Positions 15,782 to 25,373 are shown, numbered from the stretch's first letter. The stretch is 41,390 bases of DNA from Alphaproteobacteria bacterium UBA4588 (GCA_002387605.1 DGJU01000085.1:11783-53172); one strand, 5' to 3'. A program made the numbers and translations. Notes: generated by a model not told the origin, from the sequence alone.

Positions 15782-16477
15782 TTAGCCCCCATTACTTTTG
15801 GGGGGTGTTTCGTCAAGTTCTAGTCGCGCATTTTTAGTTCGCTCGTTCAAGACCTCAAGAACATTTTGGGTAATATCCAGCTTATTGCGGAAGACCAGAA
15901 CATTATCTTTGTTTAGGACAAAATCGAGACGACGTTCATTGGCTATTTCAGTCACAATTTTGAGAGCAAGCTGACGGATTTTATCCTGAGCCTGCTGAAA
16001 GGCATTATCAAGAGATTGACGACGGAATTGGATTTGCCGTTGAATTTCGGCGACATCATTCTGAAATTTTTGCACTTCGTTTCGATAAGCATCCTGAGAC
16101 ATAATATCCCGCTTAGACTGAAGCTCCTGCTCTTTTAAGACAAGCTCTGCTTCTTTTTGCGCAAATTCCTCTTTAAACTCAGCCCGTTTCCCATCAAGGA
16201 GCCGTCTCACTTTTTCAGTCGCTTCTGAAGCTCTTAACACTGCTGAGATATCAATCGTGCCAACACGCCTGATATCAAAGTCAGAATTACCAGCATTTTC
16301 GGTCGATACATCTCCTATTGTAACCTGAGCAGCTGCGCTCTGCAGTCCTGCACCAGACAGAAACAGTGCCAAAAACAGTACCAGACTCAATGCCGCACTG
16401 TGCTTGCCCAGCTGTGTAGCATTCAGATACAAACGGCCGATGATGTTAGATAGTAATGACATTTCAGGAGAACGCAT
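15782..16477 (-). CDS. skp: Periplasmic OmpH/Skp-family outer-membrane protein chaperone
   Basis: Periplasmic holdase that escorts unfolded outer-membrane proteins to the BAM complex. 231 residues, longer than the 161 of E. coli Skp. A signal peptide is visible, with an unusually long ~25-residue N-region before the hydrophobic stretch ALSLVLFLALFLSGAG and a likely cut after AAAQ or nearby. The middle (about 85-170) is highly charged alpha-helix with coiled-coil character, the tentacles of the family. It sits directly downstream of bamA, its functional partner. A start at the second Met (16462) would shorten the N-region but lacks a binding site. Confidence 0.9.
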   Translation of the reverse strand: MRSPEMSLLSNIIGRLYLNATQLGKHSAALSLVLFLALFLSGAGLQSAAAQVTIGDVSTENAGNSDFDIRRVGTIDISAVLRASEATEKVRRLLDGKRAEFKEEFAQKEAELVLKEQELQSKRDIMSQDAYRNEVQKFQNDVAEIQRQIQFRRQSLDNAFQQAQDKIRQLALKIVTEIANERRLDFVLNKDNVLVFRNKLDITQNVLEVLNERTKNARLELDETPPKSNGG

Positions 16478-16489
16478 CTGCTAACAATC

Positions 16490-18766
16490 CTAGAGGCGTG
16501 TGCCGATGTTAAATTGGAACCGTTTTAGTTGATCATGTGATGTTTTAGAGACCGCATCGGCCCAATAGAACGTTAGAGGGCCAACCGCAGTATCCCACAG
16601 GAAGCCTACACCAACTGACTGACGCAACGAATCATCATTTGCCCCTGTCACGCCAGATGGGTAGTCTGTGTCCCACACAGAGCCAATATCTGAAAAGACA
16701 GTCCAGCGAACACCTAAATCTTCGCTTAACCCATAGCTTGATACAATTTCTGCTGTCGCCGAATACATGTAATTACCACCAACAGCTGAATTTGCACCAG
16801 TATCACGCGGTCCAATACCACTTGAATCAAAACCGCGAACAGTACGGCCACCAAGGTAGAAGCGAGCGCTCTGTGTTACTTTTTCACCTAACCCATCAAC
16901 AAAGCCAGCACGGCCTCGAACACCAAGAATGAAACTATTGAAATTCAGCGGCTTGAAATAGCTTGCCCGCACAGAGGTCTTCATAAAAGTAACATCACCG
17001 CCAAGCCCGGAAACAGTCTCATCAAGCTCGTATAAATATCCTTCTGTTGGATCAAACCTATTATCAAGTGTCGAGCGTCCGATAGTATAGGACAAAGCTG
17101 AGCGTAGCAGGTCTTTATTTTCTTCGCCTGTGAGTGACGTAGCTGTCGTACTGCTTTGGGTAGAATCTGCCGATGATAGCTCATACCCGATGCGATGATA
17201 ATAACCATCAGCAGCATCAAACGCTGCCCCGAGATTAACACCTGTTGATTTTGTTGTGAGCGTACTATTTTCCACCTTCTGATTAAATATTTCAGCCGAA
17301 CCACGAAGATCACGGTCAAGAAAATAAGGCTCAGTTAAGCCAAGTCTGTAATCTGACCGGCTTTCAGACAATGATGTAGAAAATTTTAACCCGCGTCCGG
17401 ACCCTAAAAAGTTTCTCTCGTTAATCCCCAGTGAGACGGTTGATTTATCGAGCGAGGAATAACCGACACCTATCGAAAAATCGCCTGTCGACTGCTCTTC
17501 AACATTAATTTTAGCAATGGTCTGGTCATCTGCTGAACCTCGGACTGTTGATATATCAACGGTCCTAAAAAACCCGAGATTCTTAATGTTCCGCAGAGAC
17601 TTATCCAGTTTCAACTGGTTGTATGGGTCACCTTCCACAACTTCAAGTTCTCGGCGAATAACTGTATCTCTAGTGCGAGAATTATTGACGACTTCAATGC
17701 GTTCAATATAGTTCTTCCGCCCTTCACCGATCGAAATTTCGATATCAAGCTCATTGCTATCAGTGTCCGGGGTCACTTGAGGTCGAACATCAACAAAGGC
17801 ATAACCAAGATTGCCAAGCGAATTTGTGACATTAAGCAGACCTTGCTCTAACCCCTTAACATTATACCAGTCGCCTTTTTCCAACGGAATATCGTCCCGG
17901 AATTTACTGACATCTATATCGGTGATTTGAGAGGTGAAGCTCACATCGCGGAGCTTGTAGCGCGTGCCCTCATCTATCTCAAATGTAAGCGCAAAACCTG
18001 ACCGGTCAGCAAGCAGTCCGCCCTGGGCGCGCTTAATTTGAATATTTGCATAGCCCCGTCCCAGATAGAACTGGCGCAAGAGCCGCGCATCATAATCAAG
18101 ACGACTCTCATCATATTTATCAACCGATGATAAAAATGCCCACCACCGCACTTGCCGGCTAGAAATTACCTGCCTTAGCGCAAAGTCTGAAAATGTCTCA
18201 TTTCCAATAAAAGAAATAGATGTCACTTTGATGAGCGGTCCTTCATCGACCTCAAAGATGAGATCAACACGGTTATTATCAAGCCGAATAACTTGCGGCG
18301 TTATCTCAGCAGCATACCGACCGGACAGACGATAAATCTCAAGAAGTTTTTGGGTTGCATCAACCGCAACTTTCCGGGTAAAGACGCGGCGTGGCTGAAT
18401 ATCCAACTCAGCAAGAAGCCTCTCATCATCCAGAACATCATTACCCTCAATATTTACGCGGTTAACAATCGGGTTTTCCACCACCGCGATGCTAATGCGT
18501 GTTCCCTCAATGTTAATCGTAACATCATTAAAGAGTTTGGTTGCGAACAGACTATCAATGGCATTATCCAAACTGTCTTCTGAAATCGCATCACCTACTC
18601 TAACAGGCAGATAGGCGCTAATCGTACTATCAGACACACGGCTATTTCCTGAAATAGCAATTTCGCTAACCGTCACAGTCTCATTAGTTGTCTGAGCAAA
18701 CGCGTCGTGCGGCACTGTCAGAACAGCGCTGAACAAAAAGACAAATAATAGTATTATTCTTATCAT
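16490..18766 (-). CDS. bamA: Outer-membrane protein assembly factor BamA
   Basis: Central subunit of the BAM machine that folds beta-barrels into the outer membrane. 758 residues from ATG 18766, chosen because AGGAG lies eight bases upstream and a clean signal peptide follows (MIRIILLFVFLFSAVL, cut near AFAQ). A longer frame to 18802 has no such features. Periplasmic POTRA repeats occupy about the first half; the 16-strand barrel follows, with the lid motif VRGFD in GGRTVRGFDSSGIGPRD. The last residue is Leu rather than the usual aromatic, ending FQFNIGTRL. Flanked by rseP and skp, the standard order. Confidence 0.96.
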   Translation of the reverse strand: MIRIILLFVFLFSAVLTVPHDAFAQTTNETVTVSEIAISGNSRVSDSTISAYLPVRVGDAISEDSLDNAIDSLFATKLFNDVTINIEGTRISIAVVENPIVNRVNIEGNDVLDDERLLAELDIQPRRVFTRKVAVDATQKLLEIYRLSGRYAAEITPQVIRLDNNRVDLIFEVDEGPLIKVTSISFIGNETFSDFALRQVISSRQVRWWAFLSSVDKYDESRLDYDARLLRQFYLGRGYANIQIKRAQGGLLADRSGFALTFEIDEGTRYKLRDVSFTSQITDIDVSKFRDDIPLEKGDWYNVKGLEQGLLNVTNSLGNLGYAFVDVRPQVTPDTDSNELDIEISIGEGRKNYIERIEVVNNSRTRDTVIRRELEVVEGDPYNQLKLDKSLRNIKNLGFFRTVDISTVRGSADDQTIAKINVEEQSTGDFSIGVGYSSLDKSTVSLGINERNFLGSGRGLKFSTSLSESRSDYRLGLTEPYFLDRDLRGSAEIFNQKVENSTLTTKSTGVNLGAAFDAADGYYHRIGYELSSADSTQSSTTATSLTGEENKDLLRSALSYTIGRSTLDNRFDPTEGYLYELDETVSGLGGDVTFMKTSVRASYFKPLNFNSFILGVRGRAGFVDGLGEKVTQSARFYLGGRTVRGFDSSGIGPRDTGANSAVGGNYMYSATAEIVSSYGLSEDLGVRWTVFSDIGSVWDTDYPSGVTGANDDSLRQSVGVGFLWDTAVGPLTFYWADAVSKTSHDQLKRFQFNIGTRL

Positions 18767-18934
18767 AAAATTGTCTCCTGAACATCGCGTTGCATTTTGC
18801 AAACTGCCGAATGTCCATCATTCTTGCCGCAGATTACTATTGTTGTATCGTGAACAGACGTTTTACGCAAAATAGTTTCACGAAAAAACGCCTCACATGC
18901 GCCTTTTTTTAGGTATTTTTCTCTAATCTTATCT
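18767..18934 (-). other. rseP-bamA intergenic region
   Basis: 168 bases. It holds a 7-bp inverted repeat, TCGTGAA (18848-18854) and TTCACGA (18877-18883), and a weak imperfect stem with A- and T-runs around 18884-18912 that might partly terminate rseP transcripts. A separate bamA promoter is plausible given the gap, but I cannot place one. Confidence 0.35.
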
Positions 18935-20017
18935 TTATGAGCTTACAAACCGAAATAAATCAAAAAATGTGACGACAATCATAAGGCTCATCAATATGGC
19001 CATGCCGCCACGCATCAATACGGATTGAAGCCTCTCAGGCAAAGGTTTACCGCGTACACCCTCAATCATAAACATTAACAGATGTCCGCCATCTAATACC
19101 GGAACAGGCAGTAAATTAATAAGTCCCAGATTAATCGAAATAACAGCTGTAAAAATGAGGAAACTTGCAAACCCCTGCCGCGCAGCATCTCCGGCAAATT
19201 CTGCAATGCGCACCGGACCGCCAACTTCAGACTGGCTAGCATTTCCTGTTACAAGCCTGCCAATCCCTCTGAGCATCATAGATGTCATGTGAAACGTATC
19301 GGCTCCTGCTGTTACAGCCGCCTCGGACAAGCCTAGTTTGCGGAACGCGCCAGGGGCTGAGCGCACACCAAGCTGGCCAGCCGTCATTTTAAGGTCTTCT
19401 AGATAAATAGGCCGAGGCGTAACTGGGATCGTTTTAATGACACTAAAACGGTTAATCTCAAAGAGTAACTCTTTGTTAGGGCTTTCAAAAACAACCGACC
19501 TCAATTCAGCAAAATCACGAACCGTACGACCATCAACAGACAGCACCTTGTCACCTTCTTGCAGGCCAGCTTCCGCCGCCGCCGTTTCTGGCATGACTTC
19601 GCCAATCTCAGCCGGAATAAAGGCTTTTCCAACAGCCATATAAACAAGCGCAAACAGCATGATACCAAGCAGGAAATTAGCCAAAGGACCTGCACTTATT
19701 ATCGCCATGCGAGAGAGCAAAGGTGCGCCAGCAAAACTCCCTTTTATGCGCGTCGCCCCTTCGGATGCCATACTTGCCGCATTTTCATCGCCGCGCATGC
19801 GAACATAACCACCTAACGGGAGCAAAGCGACACGCCAATAGGTTCCACTTTTCGCCTGCCAGCCAAATAATTCTGGACCAAATCCAATAGAAAAGACTTC
19901 AACAGCGACGCCAGACCGGCGCGCGACCCAGTAATGGCCAAGCTCATGAAAGAAAACAACGATTGTGATAGCTGTAAGAAATGCGAGAGGGTATCCAAGA
20001 ACACCTAAATCAATCAT
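18935..20017 (-). CDS. rseP: RIP zinc metalloprotease RseP (site-2 protease)
   Basis: Intramembrane protease that cuts anti-sigma factors and leftover signal peptides. 360 residues. The zinc site HELGH (24-28) lies in the first membrane helix, and the matching INLLPVPVLDGGHLL motif with the third metal ligand is near the C-terminus. A single PDZ domain sits between (about 120-200, including LQEGDKVLSVDG), whereas E. coli RseP has two. AAGGA upstream of ATG 20017 supports the start. Placed between dxr and bamA as in many proteobacteria. Its anti-sigma target is not in this window. Confidence 0.95.
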   Translation of the reverse strand: MIDLGVLGYPLAFLTAITIVVFFHELGHYWVARRSGVAVEVFSIGFGPELFGWQAKSGTYWRVALLPLGGYVRMRGDENAASMASEGATRIKGSFAGAPLLSRMAIISAGPLANFLLGIMLFALVYMAVGKAFIPAEIGEVMPETAAAEAGLQEGDKVLSVDGRTVRDFAELRSVVFESPNKELLFEINRFSVIKTIPVTPRPIYLEDLKMTAGQLGVRSAPGAFRKLGLSEAAVTAGADTFHMTSMMLRGIGRLVTGNASQSEVGGPVRIAEFAGDAARQGFASFLIFTAVISINLGLINLLPVPVLDGGHLLMFMIEGVRGKPLPERLQSVLMRGGMAILMSLMIVVTFFDLFRFVSS

Positions 20018-20058
20018 TATTTATTCCTTATTATTACGTGTTTGGGTAATGGGGTGGA

Positions 20059-21201
20059 TTAGACAGCAGAACGAGCTGACTTTCTGACTTCTTGGTCAAG
20101 GGCAAGGATATCATCAAAACTATTAGCTGACCCTAACCGCTTTTCTGACAAAATGGTATCTACCTGTTCTGCTATTTCACCAAAGGGAATTTCGCCTGAT
20201 AAAAAATGATGCACTGCCATTTCATTAGCTGCATTTAACGTAACAGCATCCGCAGGATCTGTGCCAATTATCGATTTTGCCATCCCAAAACAGGGAAATT
20301 GTTCAAGACAGACAGGCTGAAAGTCTAACCGTGCAATCTGCGCTAGATCGAGCGGTTCAGCCTGCCATGCAAGTCTGTCTGGATGACCAAGGGCATAAGA
20401 GAGTGGCACTCTCATATCAGCTGGCCCCATATGAGCCAACCAGCTACCATCACAATAGCTTACCAGCCCATGTATAATCGATTGAGGATGAATGAGCGCT
20501 TCAAGCCGGTTACTGCCAAGGCCAAACAGCCAAGCCGCTTCGATTAGCTCAAGCCCCTTATTCATCATTGTTGCACTATCAATCGTAATTTTCTGACCCA
20601 TTGACCAGTTTGGATGGAGCAGCGCCTGTTCTTTTGTTGCATGATGCATCTCTGCACGGCTAAGAGCGCGAAATGGCCCGCCAGAAGCTGTGAGAACAAT
20701 TTTATCAATATCTTCATCGCGGGCACCAACCAGACATTGAGCGATAGCATTATGCTCTGAATCAACTGGCAGGAGAGTTGCCCCCGATACAGCGGCAAGC
20801 GGCATGATGAGATGCCCTGCTGCAACAAGCGTTTCTTTATTCGCAAGCGCAATAGTCTGCCCTGCCTCAACAGCAGCCCGAACAGGCATCAAACCAGCAA
20901 ACCCCACGATGCCTGCAACTACGCAATCAACAGGCATGCGCGCTGCCTCACATAACGCGTCCACGCCGCTCGCAACCTGAATAGACGTGCCGCGGAGACA
21001 TGTTGCAAGAGCAGCTTCATACTGGCTATCAGCAATCACCACCAAACTGGGCTGATATTTCAGCGCGAGTTGTGCCAGTTTTTCATAGTTGCTATGGGCT
21101 GTCATAACAGAGACCGAAAATCGGTCGGAATGTTCATCAACAAGTTTAAGAGTAGAGTCTCCAATCGACCCTGTTGCACCAAAAAGGGAGAGCATTTTCA
21201 T
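20059..21201 (-). CDS. dxr: 1-deoxy-D-xylulose 5-phosphate reductoisomerase
   Basis: Makes 2-C-methyl-D-erythritol 4-phosphate in the non-mevalonate isoprenoid pathway, using NADPH and a divalent metal. 380 residues. NADPH loop GATGSIG (8-14); metal and substrate motifs LPVDSEHNAI and SMGQKITIDSATMMNKGLE are intact. The GGAGGT binding site is ten bases from ATG 21201 and seven from an in-frame GTG at 21204, so either may be used. It supplies isoprenoid units for the undecaprenyl carrier made by uppS two genes upstream. Confidence 0.97.
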   Translation of the reverse strand: MKMLSLFGATGSIGDSTLKLVDEHSDRFSVSVMTAHSNYEKLAQLALKYQPSLVVIADSQYEAALATCLRGTSIQVASGVDALCEAARMPVDCVVAGIVGFAGLMPVRAAVEAGQTIALANKETLVAAGHLIMPLAAVSGATLLPVDSEHNAIAQCLVGARDEDIDKIVLTASGGPFRALSRAEMHHATKEQALLHPNWSMGQKITIDSATMMNKGLELIEAAWLFGLGSNRLEALIHPQSIIHGLVSYCDGSWLAHMGPADMRVPLSYALGHPDRLAWQAEPLDLAQIARLDFQPVCLEQFPCFGMAKSIIGTDPADAVTLNAANEMAVHHFLSGEIPFGEIAEQVDTILSEKRLGSANSFDDILALDQEVRKSARSAV

Positions 21202-21219
21202 CACAGCAACGACCTCCTT

Positions 21220-22041
21220 CTATCTGGAAAATATAATGGTGATATCAATATCAGGCAACCCGACCACGCCCATAGCGACCAGAACCGCAAGGACAGGCAG
21301 TACAGTCAGATAGCCATCAAACCTATCTAGAAACCCGCCATGTCCTGGTATAAGACGGCTACTATCCTTCACGCCCAAACGCCGCTTGAGCTGAGATTCA
21401 ATCAAATCACCAATTTGCGAGAGAGCCGCAATAACAACCCCGCCAATAATAAGCATCGCAACAGGATAAACCTCAAGCGTAACAACTGGCAAAAGCACAA
21501 GAATAGCGGCTATGATTCCGCCGCAAGACCCTGACCAGGTTTTTGATGGACTGATATGAGGCGCAAGTTTTGGTCCGCCAATAAGCCGGCCACTAAAATA
21601 AGCGCCTGTATCACAGGCACTGATAGCAAGCGCAACAAGCAAGATAAGCACAACCCCGCCAGGCATACTAATGAGATAACCAAGGCTGAAAAGACAGGCC
21701 ATCACTAAAAAGAGAATAAAGGCAAATCGCCTTATGACAAAAAAGGCAGCCAGATAGGTAACAGCAAGAAAACCAACTGCCCCCAATAGCGAGATATCCG
21801 CTGTCATAAACGGCAGTACACCAAGCAGATAGCCTGTAAAGGTAAGAGAGCCGATAATATGCCTCTCTCCTGCATCCTTGCGGCCCATAAGAGTGCTAAA
21901 CTCATATGATATGCCAGCTGACAGCAGAGCGCCTCCTATCATGGCCAGCATTCCGCCAGAGCCAATCAGAATAATTATAGGAAGGAAAAGAAAGCTCCCT
22001 AAAATACGGTATTTTAACTCATGAGATGCAGCAGGTGCCAT
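21220..22041 (-). CDS. cdsA: Phosphatidate cytidylyltransferase
   Basis: Makes CDP-diacylglycerol, the branch point for all phospholipids, at the inner membrane. 273 residues, mostly hydrophobic helices. The C-terminal CDP-alcohol cytidylyltransferase signature is complete: SQLKRRLGVKDSSRLIPGHG, then GFLDRFD. SPSKTWSGSCGG upstream is also family-typical. ATG 22041 lies five bases after the uppS stop with no clear binding site, suggesting coupled translation. Confidence 0.96.
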   Translation of the reverse strand: MAPAASHELKYRILGSFLFLPIIILIGSGGMLAMIGGALLSAGISYEFSTLMGRKDAGERHIIGSLTFTGYLLGVLPFMTADISLLGAVGFLAVTYLAAFFVIRRFAFILFLVMACLFSLGYLISMPGGVVLILLVALAISACDTGAYFSGRLIGGPKLAPHISPSKTWSGSCGGIIAAILVLLPVVTLEVYPVAMLIIGGVVIAALSQIGDLIESQLKRRLGVKDSSRLIPGHGGFLDRFDGYLTVLPVLAVLVAMGVVGLPDIDITIIFSR

Positions 22042-22046
22042 AAGGA

Positions 22047-22745
22047 CTAAGACTGCTCAGACGCAGAGGCAACATCACCGCCGAAACGACGTGTACGATG
22101 TTGAAAGTCAGCGACAGCTTGGTTGAGGTCTTCTGAAGAGAAGTCCGGCCAGAATTTGTCAGAAAAATACAATTCGGCATAGGAAAGATCCCAGAGAAGA
22201 AAATTTGAAACCCGTTTTTCGCCGCCAGTGCGGATAAGCAAGTCTACCGGCGGCAAATGTGATGTCATGAGACATGATTTAATCATATCAGAAGAGATTT
22301 CTTCGCCAGGAAACTGTTTTTGCGCTTCGCTTATCGCTTGAAGTATATCTTGCTGGCCGCCATAATTTATCGCAACTGTTAGCACTAACCCGGTACAATG
22401 AGCACTTGCTGCCTCGCAAGTCTCAAATAATTCAAGAAAGCCCTTATCAAACGCTGTTCTGTCTCCAATGATGACAAGTCGTATATTCTCATCGACAAGC
22501 GACTGGGTTTCGCTCATCAAAAATTTCCGCATAAGCTGAAGAAGTCCAGAAACCTCCTCTGGAGACCGCCGCCAGTTCTCGGTTGAAAAAGCAAATACGC
22601 TGAGGAAGGGAATGCCCTGCTCGGCTACGGCGCGCGCAATATCTTTGAGGGTGTTAGCACCATTATCATGCCCCATAAGGGCACTGAGCTTATTCGCACG
22701 AGCCCATCTGCGATTACCATCCATTATCAGTGCAAGATGCTTCAT
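22047..22745 (-). CDS. uppS: Undecaprenyl diphosphate synthase (cis-prenyltransferase)
   Basis: Builds the C55 lipid carrier used for peptidoglycan and O-antigen export. 232 residues, slightly short of E. coli UppS (253). Catalytic Asp9 lies in LIMDGNRRWA. Other conserved blocks are GHDNGANTLKDI, FSTENWRR, and DLLIRTGGEKRVSNFLLWDL, which ends in the family's dimer and diphosphate-binding region. Order frr-uppS-cdsA is ancestral in proteobacteria. Confidence 0.96.
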   Translation of the reverse strand: MKHLALIMDGNRRWARANKLSALMGHDNGANTLKDIARAVAEQGIPFLSVFAFSTENWRRSPEEVSGLLQLMRKFLMSETQSLVDENIRLVIIGDRTAFDKGFLELFETCEAASAHCTGLVLTVAINYGGQQDILQAISEAQKQFPGEEISSDMIKSCLMTSHLPPVDLLIRTGGEKRVSNFLLWDLSYAELYFSDKFWPDFSSEDLNQAVADFQHRTRRFGGDVASASEQS

Positions 22746-22850
22746 CTAACTAAATCCATAAAAACAAATATCTAATCACAGCTTCGTTTCGGTGAGTACA
22801 CACGTACATCCTGCCAGCATTTAGGCTGTCAGAAGGCAAAACACCGCCTA

Positions 22851-23402
22851 TCACACGTTTAAAATATCTTTTTCTTTCTGCGCTAACATCTCATCAACCT
22901 GCGCAATATGGGCATCGGTTGCTTTTTGAACCTGTGCCTCAAGCGCATGACGCTCATCTTCAGACATACCGCCATCTTTTTCATCCTTACGGACTTGTTC
23001 GATGGCATCACGGCGAATATTCCGCACGGCAATTTTACCAGCTTCACAATATTTACCAGCAACCTTAACCATTTCTTTGCGGCGATCTTCTGACAGATCA
23101 GGAACAGGTACACGGATAACCGACCCTTCAGATTGTGGGTTCAAACCAAGCCCGGAATCCCGAATAGCCTTTTCAACAGCAGCAGAAAGTCCAGCATCCC
23201 ATACTGTTACAGTAAGCATCCGCGATTCAGGAACAGAAATATTACTCACCTGATTAAGCGGCATTTTTGAGCCATATGCATCGACCACTACAGGCTCCAG
23301 CATCGCAGTAGAGGCGCGTCCTGCACGAAGTCCCAAAAGCTCTGTTGCAAAATTTGCGACTGAGGCAGACATTTTACGATTTACTTCATCAAGGTCAAAC
23401 AT
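22851..23402 (-). CDS. frr: Ribosome recycling factor
   Basis: Splits the post-termination ribosome together with EF-G. 183 residues, very near the family standard of 185. The LRAGRAST segment early in the three-helix bundle, the PLNQVSNISVPESRML stretch and the VRNIRRDAIEQVRKDEKDG helix are diagnostic. GGAG seven bases ahead of ATG 23402 confirms the start. Separated from pyrH by 83 bases and from uppS by about 105 bases, in both of which I see no clear site. Confidence 0.97.
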   Translation of the reverse strand: MFDLDEVNRKMSASVANFATELLGLRAGRASTAMLEPVVVDAYGSKMPLNQVSNISVPESRMLTVTVWDAGLSAAVEKAIRDSGLGLNPQSEGSVIRVPVPDLSEDRRKEMVKVAGKYCEAGKIAVRNIRRDAIEQVRKDEKDGGMSEDERHALEAQVQKATDAHIAQVDEMLAQKEKDILNV

Positions 23403-23485
23403 GCTCTCTCTCCAATGCCAGTATTAGTGATGATTAGTGCTAAAAAATAGTCTAAAACAAATTTGGGGTTCGTAACAAAACACCT

Positions 23486-24214
23486 CTATTGTGATGCTTC
23501 GGTTACAATTGTAAAGGCTCCTTGGTGCCTGAGCACCTTATCAAACCCACCTGACTCAGAAATTGAAAATACAAGAATAGGAATTTTGTTTTCCCGAGCA
23601 AGTGAAATTGCAGACGCATCCATTACCTTAAGGTCCCGCGACAACACATCCAGATAGGATAATGTATCAAACCGCGTTGCAGTTGCGTCCTTTTCAGGGT
23701 CAGCATCATAAACACCATCCACCCGCGTTCCTTTAAGCAACGCATCACAATTCATCTCAGAGGCCCGCAAAGCAGCGGCTGTATCGGTTGTGAAGAAAGG
23801 ATTTCCTGTTCCTGCAGCAAAAATAACAATACGCCCTTTTTCCATATGCCGAACAGCACGCCTGCGGATATATGGCTCACAAACAGCACTAATCGGAAGC
23901 GCAGACATCACCCGTGTAGGAACGTCTTTCTGCTCAAGGGCACTTTGCATTGCAAGCGCATTCATGACTGTTGCAAGCATCCCCATATAATCACCAGTCG
24001 CCCGCTCCATACCGGCAGCAGCGCCCGAAACACCACGGAAAATATTTCCGCCACCAATAACAAGGCAAACTTCAACGCCCTGTTCAACAACGCCTTTAAT
24101 CTCATCAGCAACACGCTGCACCATATCGGTATCGATGCCATAGGCTTGGGCGCCCATCAGAGACTCGCCAGAAATTTTAAGGAGAACACGTTTATGCTTG
24201 AAATCAGCCGACAT
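23486..24214 (-). CDS. pyrH: Uridylate kinase (UMP kinase)
   Basis: Phosphorylates UMP to UDP; bacterial hexamer of the amino-acid kinase fold, allosterically controlled by GTP and UTP. 242 residues. KHKRVLLKISGESLMG, the VIGGGNIFRG loop, and the GDYMGMLATVMNALA helix are family hallmarks. FAAGTGNPFFTTDTAAALR is the ATP-side motif. GAGG precedes ATG 24214. Because a strong terminator ends tsf just upstream, pyrH likely starts a new transcript that runs toward the lipid A genes. Confidence 0.97.
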   Translation of the reverse strand: MSADFKHKRVLLKISGESLMGAQAYGIDTDMVQRVADEIKGVVEQGVEVCLVIGGGNIFRGVSGAAAGMERATGDYMGMLATVMNALAMQSALEQKDVPTRVMSALPISAVCEPYIRRRAVRHMEKGRIVIFAAGTGNPFFTTDTAAALRASEMNCDALLKGTRVDGVYDADPEKDATATRFDTLSYLDVLSRDLKVMDASAISLARENKIPILVFSISESGGFDKVLRHQGAFTIVTEASQ

Positions 24215-24338
24215 TAATGAATTCCTCTGGTTGGCGTGAGTAGCGGGTCTCTTATGAGAAGAGATGCAAGCGCTACTAGTCTGACAGTGTTGTCGGTATA
24301 AAGCAAAATATTCAAACTCGAAAGACTTAGAATGCCTT

Positions 24339-24378
24339 AAAAAAACGCTCCACCCTTATAAATCAAGGATGAAGCGTT
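24339..24378 (-). terminator. Rho-independent terminator after tsf
   Basis: On the minus strand AACGCTTCATCCTT pairs with AAGGGTGGAGCGTT over 14 positions, two of them G-U wobbles, with a seven-base loop. A run of T's follows directly. It begins about 40 bases beyond the tsf stop and separates rpsB-tsf from pyrH. Confidence 0.9.
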
Positions 24379-24420
24379 CACATGCGATGCCGGTAAGGGC
24401 TTATGTTACCGAAGAATAGC

Positions 24421-25341
24421 TTAGTTTGACAATGTAGCCGCAACTTCAGCAGCAAAGTCAGATTCTTCTTTTTCAATACCATCACCGAGAATAAAGTGAG
24501 CAAAATGGGTGAGTTTAATATCAGCTCCAGCATCCTTAGCAGCAGCTTCGATAACATTACCAACCTTGGTTTCACCATCAATAACGAAGGTCTGCTCAAG
24601 CAAAACAACTTCTTCGTAATATTTGCGTAGGCGGCCTTCAACCATTTTTTCTGCAATTTCCTGAGGCTTGCCAGACGCTTTTGCCTGTTCAATCAACACA
24701 TCACGCTCACGGGCAACCATTTCAGGGTCAAGATCGTCAACTGAGATACTCGCAGGTGTTGTCGCAGCAATATGCATCGCAATCTGCTTGCCCAGACCAG
24801 ACAGCACTGCGCTATCGGCAGAAGATGAAAGGCCAACAAGAACACCAATGCGGCCAAGACCGTCTGCTGTTGCGTTATGAATGTAAGGCACGATAGCACC
24901 AGATTCGACTGATACTTTTTCCATCCGGCGCAGAGACATATTCTCACCAATGGTCGCAATCTTATGGGTTAGTTCTTCTGCAACAGTGCGGCCAGTATTA
25001 GGATAATCCATCGCTTTCAGCGCTTCAATGTCACTTGCTGTTAACGCAAGGGATGACAGCGTTTTGGCAAATGTCTGGAAATCATCATTACGAGACACAA
25101 AATCAGTCTCAGAGTTAAGCTCGACAAGCGCGCCTAATGTTCCTGAAACACTGATAGCAACCAAACCTTCAGAGGCAACACGACCTGACTTTTTCGCTGC
25201 CGCAGCAAGACCTTTGGTCCGCAACCAGTCGATAGCGGCATCCATATCACCATTTGTTTCATTAAGCGCTTTTTTGCAATCCATCATGCCTGCGCCAGAT
25301 TTTTCGCGAAGTTCCTTCACCAATGCAGCTGTTACACTCAT
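24421..25341 (-). CDS. tsf: Translation elongation factor Ts
   Basis: Nucleotide exchange factor for EF-Tu. 306 residues, the typical length. The N-terminal UBA-like domain has LREKSGAGMMDCKKAL, and the core has the TDFVSRNDDFQ segment. Three ATG codons stand in a row at 25347-25339; the last, giving MSVTAAL, is best spaced (eight bases) from AAGGA. A strong hairpin lies 32 bases upstream of this start, between rpsB and tsf, with no T-run, so rpsB-tsf is likely one transcript with a structured junction. Confidence 0.97.
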   Translation of the reverse strand: MSVTAALVKELREKSGAGMMDCKKALNETNGDMDAAIDWLRTKGLAAAAKKSGRVASEGLVAISVSGTLGALVELNSETDFVSRNDDFQTFAKTLSSLALTASDIEALKAMDYPNTGRTVAEELTHKIATIGENMSLRRMEKVSVESGAIVPYIHNATADGLGRIGVLVGLSSSADSAVLSGLGKQIAMHIAATTPASISVDDLDPEMVARERDVLIEQAKASGKPQEIAEKMVEGRLRKYYEEVVLLEQTFVIDGETKVGNVIEAAAKDAGADIKLTHFAHFILGDGIEKEESDFAAEVAATLSN

Positions 25342-25373
25342 CATCATTTTCCTTATTGTTCTGTGAGGTTGAT

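Noticed and set aside
16639..17319. Open frames on both strands within bamA
   Set aside because: Alternative-frame shadows of bamA; low-complexity sequence without start signals.
18884..18912. Terminator between rseP and bamA
   Set aside because: A- and T-runs are present but the GC stem is only three base pairs with a two-base bulge, too weak to call.
20018..23485. Possible separate promoters before dxr, uppS and frr
   Set aside because: Gaps of 41 to 105 bases were scanned by eye; no pair of -35 and -10 elements at proper spacing stood out.
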